Shown piece by piece: positions 55,967 through 64,000 of a stretch of DNA of 64,000 nucleotides (the first letter of the stretch is position 1; the number at the start of each line of letters is the position of its first letter). The stretch comes from Turritopsis dohrnii. Lineage: Eukaryota > Cnidaria > Hydrozoa > Anthoathecata > Oceaniidae. The notes beneath the pieces were generated by a model. It was not told the origin of the DNA, did not search any database, and worked only from the letters and a program-made list of their open reading frames with translations. The stretch is taken from positions 496,001 through 560,000 of the forward strand of contig BQMF02000204.1 in NCBI GenBank assembly GCA_027922465.2, written 5' to 3'. The position numbers were made by a program, and so were the translations under genes.

Positions 55967-56953
55967 TTAATGCTTTGTTCTTGGTTTGGATAGAGTGGAG
56001 GAGGACATCCCCCTCCGGCCTTTGCCTAAAAAAGGCATACGATTATTCCTGTTGTAAGGCTCAGATCGATAGGAATTGTTCCTATTATAATGGCCTTTAA
56101 ATTTAAAATTATTGCCTCGAAGTTTATTTCGCAAAGTTATATCCTTAATATTCTCAGAAAGATGGTCTCCAAAAAGTTTATCTGAAGCTTTATCTTTTCT
56201 CTCATTATTGTTAATTGACACTAAATCTTTGAATTCATCTTTCAAAACAGATTTTATGAACAATTTTCTTTTTAAAGAGATTTCATCCGAGGCATGTCCC
56301 AAGAGACTGATGATATCAGTAGACTTTTGAACAATGGCTTGTTTTTCAATTTTTGAATCTAAAACATCTTTAGTTAATGATATAACTCCACTAACTGCAG
56401 CAATTATATTTCTTTGTATCATGCTCATACGAACATCAGCTCATTTTTGAAAACTATTAAGTAGTTGCCAAATTTCAACATTAAGTTTCGGTGTGGGTAA
56501 ATTACAATTTTCTGGTACAGGAAAAGATTCTCGAAGAATTTTGACATCATCTTTCTCCTTTTTAGAGAAAAAACTTTTATCAATAATATGTGCCCAGTCT
56601 GCAGAAATTTTCCCCCCTTTAGATTCAGCAGATGAAAGAATTTTAATCTTAGAAAAAACATTAGATTTAGTGTGAGTCTCTGCTGCCACAATACTTATGC
56701 CATCGTCAGGGTCATTATTTCCTTCGTCATCATCAATAAAGTCATCGTCATAATATTCCTCGTTTGCTGTGTCTCTCTGAGGAGAAGTAACTATTTTTCC
56801 CTGCTGAGAGGTGCTGTTGATGTTATTAGCAGCTTTTAACGAGGATATTTCTGTTTGGAGTGTTTTAAGAAGGTCCAATACAGATTCAGAAGTTATTTCA
56901 TTAGTAATATTCTCCTCTGAAGCAGGAAGAGGATTTTCTTGAATGGAAGACAT
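55967..56953 (-). CDS. Gag-like protein of the third DIRS element, one in-frame stop
   Basis: The first part (from the Met of MSSIQENPLPASEE at 56953) has a coiled-coil-like Leu pattern (VLDLLKTLQTEISSLKAA), an acidic EEYYDDDFIDDDEG and the conserved SFFSKKEKDDVKILRESF. A TGA at 56441-56443 follows LLNSFQK. The same frame then continues ADVRMSMIQRNIIAAVSGV to the stop at 55967, with a basic Asn/Arg-rich tail (YNRNNSYRSEPYNRNN). Either a single nonsense mutation or readthrough. An upstream Met at 57016 adds a hydrophobic leader but is less likely. Confidence 0.75.
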
Positions 56954-57124
56954 TAATAATAATAACAGAAAGGAAAAAACACTTAGCTGATTTCCAAATT
57001 CGTGCTCATGTGTCACTGCTTGAGTCGCCCTGTTTTGTCCTCTGCTCGTCGTGAACTGAATCCGCTGCGCGTTCTATCTCTCATTTTATACTCAGGAGTC
57101 TGGGGAATAATTTATGAAATAAAA

Positions 57125-57847
57125 CCACCTAGAGGCGAGAGAATCAATAGATAATTGAAATTTTTAGGTGTTAGGGACACAGTCGATGGGGTGACGAAAA
57201 CTTTGGGCCTATATAATTTTGTGTGATGCGGCTATGATATCATCAAAGTATGTGATTGGGGGTATTTCTCTAACGGTTTGGTCGTAGCGAAGCCATCCCA
57301 TACTATACTTTTTTTGATCAGTTTTTTGAGCTCTACAACATGAGTACACTTTCCGCTTTTAATTCTATATATTTTAATTTAATAAACTAATTTAATTAGT
57401 TACTTGCTATTCTCAATTTTACACACTAACTCATCCAACATTCTGCTTCTGCTAATTTGTTACTTTTGATTCGTTACTTAAGTTTGTGTGTCCACACCAA
57501 AGTTCGTCACTCTGCTACTTTTAGAAATTTTAGATTTTGTTTATTTTATTTATTTAGATTATTTTATTAATTCAGAGGGGTTAGTCGCAATTACGTTTAA
57601 ATTTAATCTGTAGTTTTCTTAATCTAGTGGGTCCTCAACAGATATCGTCACTCTAATGTTAAATCTGTATAATTTCGACTTTACTGGATTTAGTAGTTGC
57701 ACTCTAATTCCTCGGTGTCCATTATCTCGTTTCTTTCGAATTGTTTTTAAATTTACTATTGTTTTTAAATTTTTGTTTCATTTATTTTGGTAGGTCCACA
57801 TCAGTGTTCGTCACTGCCAGTTGTAAATGACCTTCTTTACCAAATAA

Positions 57848-57880
<33 letters not shown>

Positions 57881-58119
57881 TCTGTAATTAAAATTTTCCT
57901 CACGCGGTTCGCACACGAGAACGCAAAATTCCACATATCGGTTTAGAAGTTAGGTTTTACCCAGGATACTAGTATATACTAATCTGTGTGTGTGTCACAA
58001 TTTTATTTTAGATGGTGATATATTTTATTAAATTTTACGGTTACGTTCTTCTCAGTTTCGCGTAAAACCACGTAGAGGCGAGAGACACTTTTTCACAATT
58101 ATTTTCTAATCTGTGAACT
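57125..58119 (-). repeat. Arm repeats, second inverted block, with unoccupied DIRS site
   Basis: 57125-57360 continues the arm interrupted by the third DIRS element. 57900-58100 parallels 52340-52493 plus 57125 onward (ACTAATC..GTGTCACA..TTTTATTTTAGA..GTTCTTCT) and runs uninterrupted through CGCGTAAAACCACGTAGAGG. 57361-57900 between them is AT-rich non-coding DNA with no recognised gene. An (AAT)n microsatellite occupies 57848-57880. Confidence 0.6.
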
Positions 58120-58260
58120 GAAAATAACTTCGTTTATTTACTTTTTCTAACGACTTGGAAAGGAGCAAAGAATACTATATCAACTCGAGACAAGTTTTAT
58201 ATTATACTTCGATAGTAGATGTCGTACCAGAACGTCGTGATTAGAACGTGTGCATAATTA
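58120..58260 (-). repeat. Inverted copy of the old DIRS element's 3' non-coding end
   Basis: It matches 47320-47465 in reverse (GTACGACATCTACTATCGAA and CTTTGCTCCTTTCCAAG landmarks). No terminal direct repeat follows it; arm DNA follows instead. Confidence 0.75.
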
Positions 58261-58276
58261 CAGGAATAAGTTCTTT

Positions 58277-58635
58277 CCCAGCAGTCACCAAACGTTATAC
58301 TAACGTTAGAATTTAACGATAGACTAACGTAAGTATTTAACGTTATACTAACGTAAGTATTTAACGTTATACTAACGTAAGTATTTAACGTTATACTAAT
58401 TAAAAGAAGACTTCCATTCTAACCAACCACTAACGTTACCACAACGTAAAAACTAACGTAACACTAACGTTAGTATAACGTAAATTAACGAAATATAACG
58501 TTGTCCTGATGTAACTTTCTAACGTTGTACTAACGTAAATAGTTAACGTTGGAGTAACGTTGGTTTTACGTTGGTAACGTAAAACCTAGAACCAACGTTA
58601 GACTAACGTTGAATAAACGTTGGGTGCCTGCTGGG
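58277..58635. mobile_element. ACGTTA-rich MITE, short copy
   Basis: Ends CCCAGCAGTCACC at 58277 and GGTGCCTGCTGGG at 58635; interior AACGTTA repeats. Flanks are TT on the left and TA on the right. These are exactly the partners of AA and TA found at the other copy (48228-49398) if the two copies exchanged flanks by inversion. Confidence 0.8.
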
Positions 58636-59945
58636 TAACAGTTTGATATATCATGGATAAAACACTAGCATTCTTAAAGATAGAACATTGACTTGCAAAA
58701 AACGTGTTGAAAACATTGGCTAATTCAGACACTTCTGTGACAATTATGCCGTTGGTATTTCGAATTGGAGGAATCTTTGTCATTTTACGCTTATGCATGA
58801 GACGATTTAACGTAGACCAGTACTTTTTCGGACCAATATTGGGATCGTTTAGAGTATTGAAAATCTCATCAAGTAAACTTCTTTGGCAATATTAATAGCA
58901 TTTCTGCACCTAACGGTGATTTCACGAAGATTCTCATGATCAATGGCATTGCGGCCGTTTTTTACATAACGTCTATATATTTTGGCTTTCTCAAGGATCT
59001 TTCTTTTGATCCCAGGTGTCATCCACAACGCATCTTTATTCCTGATGGTTATAATTCTATTAGGAACCAAATTAGAAAAGATATTGAGCAAACACTCAGT
59101 AAAGACTGATACGCGGTCATGTACAAATAGACCTGTAAAGATTCTGTCCCAATCAACGAGATTTACAGCCTGCTTAATAGCTAAGGGGTCAACTCTAGAA
59201 AAGTCCCAAACCTGACGACGATAAGCAGGAGGAAAAGGTATTTTGAAATTAAATTTAGCAAAAATTAGCTGATGATGGCATCTAGGATACAAAGAAGAAA
59301 CCCCCGAGTCTGTCAAAAACTTTCCTGCTGATGTAAAAATGAGGTCAATGCAAGAAAGAAAGTATGGAAGAATATGGGTAGGCTCACCAATGATCTGATT
59401 TAAGCCATATTCAGCGGCTAGATTTGCTATATCCCCACCTTGAGCATAGACATCACCCACCAACCAATCAGAATTTCGAGCATTGAAATCACCAAGGTAA
59501 AGCGAAAGATTAGGAGAACAATCATTTATGCTTTTGATCGTCTCCTCCCATTTCTGCTTGAAGAGTGTAAAGCTATCAGCGTCCTGGCTTGGACTACGCT
59601 AACTAAGACATAAAAATAACTTTTAGAACCAGCCTTGAGTTCACAAACAAGGCATTCGTCGAGGTTTGCAAGCTCGGGTCTTCCGACTAGTGGCAAGTGA
59701 TTTTTATAGTAAATACAAACCTCACCCCTTTTAGTATTAGAAGGATGGTCACAGCGAAAGAGTTCATAACTATCTATAGCTAACCTCGGGTCATCACCCG
59801 CAATTGAAGAATCAAGAAAGGTTTCGCAAATACAAAAAATATCAAACTTCTGCGTTTGGAGGAAAGCAGAAACTTCAGCAAGTTTAGAAAAATCGTCTAC
59901 CCAAACGCTATTTAAATTCCACTGACAAACGGAAAGGTCCTTCAT
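58636..59945 (-). pseudogene. 5' half of a jockey/CR1-like LINE (endonuclease to start of reverse transcriptase)
   Basis: Read on minus from 59945: MKDLSVCQWNLNSVWV, FDIFCICETFLDSS and HPSNTKRGEVCIYYKNHLP (endonuclease). A frameshift near 59600-59530 follows, then NLAAEYGLNQIIGEPTH, SCIDLIFTS, LYPRCHHQLIFAK and the linker HKRKMTKIPPIRNTNG...FNTFFASQC. It stops exactly at the MITE end. Reading on from 49399 (plus) after one TA continues the protein in frame. Confidence 0.8.
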
Positions 59946-60240
59946 ATTAAAATTCAGCCCAGGATTTAGTTCAATATACCCGATAAGATGAGGAGCAAAA
60001 AACTAAAACAGGCATAATAAACTTAGAACACGACAAGGAAAGATCGGAACTGGCCTAGATTTAAAGCAGAAATTCCTGATAAAACGAGGTTAACAAAAAA
60101 CCTAAGTGAATCAGAAATTGACAAAGAAACACAAAAACGCGTGCTTAAAAATCTAACAAGATTAAAACACCCTACGCAAGCTCTATACTGTTCTACACTT
60201 ATAGACATCACAACAAAAATTTGACAACTACCAAAACTTC
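59946..60240. other. No gene recognised; probable 5' part of the LINE
   Basis: Lies upstream of the LINE start on minus and would include its 5' untranslated region. Only short frames. Confidence 0.3.
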
Positions 60241-61902
60241 AACGCCTCTCTCAATGAGTAAAGTGTAGCTTCTCGTAATCGTTTGGTTATAATAGGTGAG
60301 TTGTTGCTCCTGACAATTTCTGTTTTTCAGGGAGCATGTTTATAAATCAACTGTCTGAAATTTTCATCAAAATTATCGTAACTTAAAATAGAATTATTTA
60401 TAACAAGTGAGCAAGGTCTTCTTTAAAGTGATTTTCATCGAGATTTTTATAGCAACGATATTTTATAGCTTTAGTTTCTTTCTTTGGTATCTCCACATTT
60501 AAAAATTAACTATCATATTGTGATGATCAGAAAATGGTTGTCAAGATTACTTGTGTGATGGAAACGTTTTGAATCGGACACCCATATATGATCAATATAT
60601 GATGGATTTTTTAAGGATTTGATGCAAGTTGGTTTCTTTATCAAGTTTCAAGTGTCGAAAAGTTTCATTTTCTCATCAGATTCGTCAGAGTTGAAGTGTC
60701 TCATTAATACGATGTTCTCATAGTTTGATTGCTATAAGACTTGACGAATAATATTTGTATAGTGATCAAGATCCTAGGATGGTGGAGTCTGTAGGTACCA
60801 GTAATTATCCATTTTTTCTTACGAAGATTTACTTCAAGAAATATTTCTTCGATATGTCGGGGAAGAGACGAAAATTCAATTCCGTTGCGAACAATATGCT
60901 GTACATCATAAGACCACCTTCATATTGATTCCGATCATTTCGAAATGGTGGGTAGTAACTATCTACATGAAATTGTGTAGAAGTAAAACTTTCGTCCAGT
61001 TTCGATTCAGCATAGAAATACGAAAAGAGAAAGAATCACAACGTTTTAAGATCTTTTGAAACATCCACGTCCTTTTTGCAGGTATCATAATTGTTTCACT
61101 GATATAATTTGCATATTTAATGAAGTTTCGATTGTTTCATACTAACAATAAGTAGAGTTTCTCATTGGTTATTTGAAATTTGAAATTTCAATTTTAGAAT
61201 GAATTAAACAAAATATGCATAAAATTCAAAACATAGTTGGACGATCTTTTGTCCTTAAGACCGAACATTACGATATTGTAAACGAAAGCCTCTATATCTA
61301 GTGAAAGCCATCGTCCTGATCAAAGAAATTCAGCGCACTGCAAGAGAAATGATCATTGAACTCGCATTTAATCAGGATTCAGTGAAGCTAAAGTGATTAT
61401 TAAAATAACTGTTGTAGAAGTTGCATGCTGTGTTTTCGTTATAAAAATGGTGTCTTGCATGTTTCTCTTCTTTTTTAACTACTGAGTAAGTTTGAATTAA
61501 TAAGCTTTTAACTCGATTGCCTTCCGCTTATCTGTGATTAACTTAAGCCTATCAAGACTTCGTTTAATGGTGGAAAATCATAAATAAATTGGCAGTAAAA
61601 ACCTCTGATTTCTTGTTAATTGTCGGTAAAATTCTCGTGTGATTAATTATGTGTTTTTTTGCGCGCCAAAAAGACTTGTACCGAGGACGCGGTTCCAACC
61701 GATTGTTAGAAAAGAACAATAGAAAATTGAATAGAGCAGCTGAATGTTGTGATTCTTTCTCTTTTCGTACTTCTGTGGATTCAGATACGAGGAATATGTC
61801 AATGCATCCACAAATAAGATTTTTCAGCTGATTAAATTTATTTCTAAAAGAGTTGATAGTCTGATGTCCAATCAGTAGTTTCGATGGACTCTTTATTCTC
61901 AA
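60241..61902 (-). pseudogene. LINE endonuclease remnant, interrupted by a MITE
   Basis: 61902-61778 encodes INSFRNKFNQLKNLICGCID and FLVSES. After the 767-bp insertion the reading continues from 61010 with SKLDESFTSTQFHV and YYPPFRNDRNQYEGGLMMY. It is then strewn with stops and shifts toward about 60400. It belongs to the CR1/L2 group by its endonuclease style but is a different copy from 58636-59945. Confidence 0.6.
61011..61777. mobile_element. Non-autonomous DNA transposon with 7-bp target duplication
   Basis: GATTCAG flanks both ends (61004-61010, 61778-61784). The ends share TACGAAAAGAGAAAGAATCA in inverted orientation (about 30 bp with few mismatches; 61018-61042 and 61747-61771). Its removal restores the LINE endonuclease motif SES-KLDES. 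The interior is AT-rich and codes for nothing recognised. A 7-bp duplication is unusual and the superfamily is open. Confidence 0.7.
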
Positions 61903-62084
61903 TGATTTAATGCTTGTCTGAAAATGCGTTCTATTTTTTTACGTCTCTGTGCAATACACATCAGCACTTATTTATAGAGTTAGTCAAAGTATTGGTTATA
62001 CGTTTTGTTCCAGCTTTATTCAAGTGAAGCTTACTTTCATTCAAATGATGGTTCTCAACATTTCTATGATTCATAAAGCATATA

Positions 62085-62135
62085 CAGTGTGTATCAAAAT
62101 GTCTTTCCACCAACTTTCAAGGCATTTAAAAACCT
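62085..62135 (+). repeat. Dispersed ACAGTGTGTATCA repeat, first copy
   Basis: ACAGTGTGTATCAAAATGTC with CCACCAACTTTCAAGGC recurs at 63357-63480 and 63667-63785. The motif resembles a mariner-type end but no element could be delimited. Confidence 0.5.
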
Positions 62136-62433
62136 ATGTGGACGTACGAAACCATTGACAGACCAATTAGAGAAACTTGGCGAGTATGGTGAAATTCGCA
62201 AAACTTTGACTTATATTTTTGGCGATAGCATGATACGTCAAAGAACGCAAGATTGAAGAAGAACTTTCTAATTAACAAAAAGTTATAGTTAAGTCTCTAC
62301 CAGGCGCAAAAACAGAGTCCATGCTAAATTGCATTCTACCATCACTGAAAACTAATAATCCAAACCACACAATATACATGTTGAAACAAACGACCTGTGT
62401 TCACCAAAGTCATCAACAGAAATTGCAAACTAC

Positions 62434-63321
62434 CCAGCGGGCACAAGACGTCTTTGAGACGTCTTATTTTAATCGTAAAATGGTCGTTTGTTTTCCAGAT
62501 CATTTTGGGACGTCGTAGGGACGTCTGAAACGGGACGTCGCAATTGGGATCCTTTTACGACGTTTTTGGGACGTCTTCATACGGATTGAATAACGACCTT
62601 CGAAACAATTGTAAATTTAAGATCATTTTGCGACGTCGTTGGGACGTCTGAAACGAGACGTCGCAATTGGGATCCTTTTACGACGTTTTTGGGACGTCTT
62701 TATACGGATTGAATAACGACCTTCGAAACAATTGTAAATTTAAGATCATTTTGCGACGTCGTTGGGACGTCTGAAACGGGACGTCGCAATTGGGACCCTT
62801 TTACGACGTTTTTGGGACGTCTTTATACGGATTGAATAACGACCTTCGAAACAATTGTAAATTTAAGATCATTTTGCGACGTCGTTGGGACGTCTGAAAC
62901 GGGACGTCACAATTGGGATCCTTTTACGACGTTTTTGGGACGTCTCTGTTCAGATTCAATAACGACCTTCGAAACAATTATAAACTTTCAAAAGCAATCA
63001 GTCTGTATAGAATGATTTATTGTAAATGTTTTTAAACGTCTTGACAACAAGCAGCGGTGGCATAACGGTTACGAGTTCGGCTCGCACACCAGAGGTTCCA
63101 GGTTCGGGTCCGCCTGTGGCCTATTATAGTTTTTGAAAGAGTAAATTTCATAATCCTGCGACGTCGTTACGATGTCGTTGGGATGTCATCGAGACGTCTC
63201 AATGAAGATGTAATTGGGACGTCTTTTGAGATTCCCACTTCGCGACCATTTTGCGACGTCTTAGGGACGTCTTGAAAAGACGTCTTTACGACGTCTTTAC
63301 GACGTCTTTGTGCCCGCTGGG
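62434..63321. mobile_element. GACGTC-rich MITE, second copy (TA duplication)
   Basis: CCCAGCGGGCA at 62434 and the complement ending at 63321, flanked by TA (62432-62433, 63322-63323). It is 888 bp against 754 for the copy at 4103; the difference is mainly one more internal unit of about 120 bp. The tRNA-like module is at 63051-63122. The two copies are very similar, so this family moved recently. Confidence 0.9.
63051..63122 (+). repeat. tRNA-like module in the second MITE
   Basis: Same as 4597-4668 apart from a few changes in the variable middle; A-box and B-box unchanged. Conservation of both boxes hints that transcription by polymerase III may matter to the family, or that the copies are simply young. 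Confidence 0.55.
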
Positions 63322-63356
63322 TACCTTTGTTAGAACGATCGTGCGCAGAAAGAAAT

Positions 63357-63785
63357 ACAGTGTGTATCAAAATGTCTTATCCACCAACTTTCAAGGCGTA
63401 TATTTCATTACATGTCTGATAAAATATTGTAAATTTTGTATCACAAGAAAGAGCTTTTCATGCTCTATCCGTTAATATAAAATGGTTGCCAAAATATTTG
63501 TTCTTCGAAAAGATATTGAACAAAAACTCAAAGATTTGGTTCATTAAATTCTTAAAAGTCAACGGATCTCTTTCAATAGCTCAGTAATTGATGACTTTTC
63601 ATTTTGATTTTTGAAAGCATTTTTATACTGCGAGTATTTCTCTTGTGATGCACGGAAAGATGAAACAGTGTGTATCACAATGTCTTATCCACCACCTTTC
63701 AAGACCTATTTTTCTTTATATGTCTGATAAAATATTGTGAGTTTTATATCGCAAGAAAGAGCTTTTTATGCCCTACCGTTAACGT
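63357..63785 (+). repeat. Two tandem copies of the ACAGTGTGTATCA repeat
   Basis: 63357-63480 and 63667-63785 align over about 120 bp (TCTTATCCACCA, TTTCAAG, ATGTCTGATAAAATATTGT, AAGAAAGAGCTTTT), period about 310 bp. Confidence 0.7.
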
Positions 63786-64000
63786 ATCTATAATATCTGG
63801 TGCGGCGTCCCCATCCAGTTTCTGCTTGACATTATCCTTGATGTGGGACTGGTATTGGTATTGTAGCCTGGAGGGGATTAACATTTTAAGGGGTGTAACG
63901 GTCACCCCTTGGAGTTTTTGATGCGAAAAGGTGTTGAAGGCACTAGCAGCATAACGTATTTTGATCCAGTCTTCAAGCTGTTCTCTGCAGTGGGTTGTAG
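63746..64000 (-). CDS. Partial open frame, unrecognised protein, runs off the window
   Basis: On minus the frame is open from the window edge, reading CREQLEDWIKIRYAASAFN, TVTPLKMLIPSRLQYQYQS and DNVKQKLDGDAAPDII, to a stop near 63746. GC content and codon use are more gene-like than in the flanks. The last 40 bp overlap the ACAGTGTGTATCA repeat, so the true exon may end about 63790. No family recognised; it may be a host exon or a transposon protein. Confidence 0.35.

Larger units (their letters stand above)
52494..57124 (-). mobile_element. Third DIRS1-like retrotransposon, nearly intact
   Basis: Read on minus: left terminus 57124 to about 57060, gag, reverse transcriptase-RNase H (669 codons unbroken), tyrosine recombinase (368 codons unbroken), internal complementary region 52816-52680 and right terminus 52575-52494. 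The terminal complementarity is clear: 52494-52575 is inverse to 52685-52768, and 52768-52816 is inverse to 57075-57124. TAAAA is found at both borders. The flank CGTAAAA/CCAC matches an unoccupied relative at about 58073-58096, so the insertion was precise. The only visible defect is one stop codon in gag. Confidence 0.9.

Noticed and set aside
49399..59945. Two independent truncated LINEs
   Set aside because: The halves meet in frame at a TA after inversion of the intervening segment, so a single split LINE is the simpler reading.

Overview
The window is metazoan DNA that is very rich in transposable elements and AT-rich by eye. Short spliceosomal introns (61-81 bp in the multicopper oxidase gene), an intronless rhodopsin-type receptor, CR1/jockey-type LINEs, DIRS-type tyrosine-recombinase retrotransposons and tRNA-derived SINEs all point to an aquatic invertebrate such as a sponge or cnidarian. 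The lineage is an inference. No bacterial operon, CRISPR array or viral genome was seen.

Only a few loci look like host genes. They are a laccase-like multicopper oxidase with a C-terminal membrane anchor (17222-19617, +), a class A GPCR (28720-29634, -), a decayed tyrosine-recombinase-like gene (25672-26827, -) and a partial open frame at the right edge (63746-64000, -).

Layout. 268-7924 is a four-level nest of DNA transposons. A TTAA-flanked Kolobok-like element holds a TTA-flanked Harbinger-like element. That holds a TA-flanked element carrying an integrase-core transposase and a zinc finger-CUE-HECT ubiquitin ligase. A TA-flanked MITE with a tRNA-like module has landed in the HECT exon. 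8898-12870 is a 128-bp satellite of about 31 units with higher-order structure, beside an uninterrupted 963-codon LINE (13227-16118, -). 16190-28135 holds LINE tails, SINEs, MITEs and the two host loci. 29951-36159 is a probable Harbinger-like element containing a long palindrome and two MITEs.

37.7-58.3 kb is dominated by DIRS-type retrotransposons. An old element (38609-47603) has its reverse transcriptase split by a second DIRS element (39947-44757) inserted at AATT with no duplication. A third, nearly intact DIRS element lies on the minus strand (52494-57124), and a related unoccupied site is preserved at about 58073-58096. The two halves of a jockey-like LINE (49399-51440, + and 58636-59945, -) abut two related MITEs. 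They rejoin in frame if the segment between the MITEs is turned over, so a roughly 9-kb inversion is likely.

60.2-64 kb holds a LINE endonuclease remnant broken by a MITE with a 7-bp target duplication, a second GACGTC-type MITE, and short dispersed repeats.
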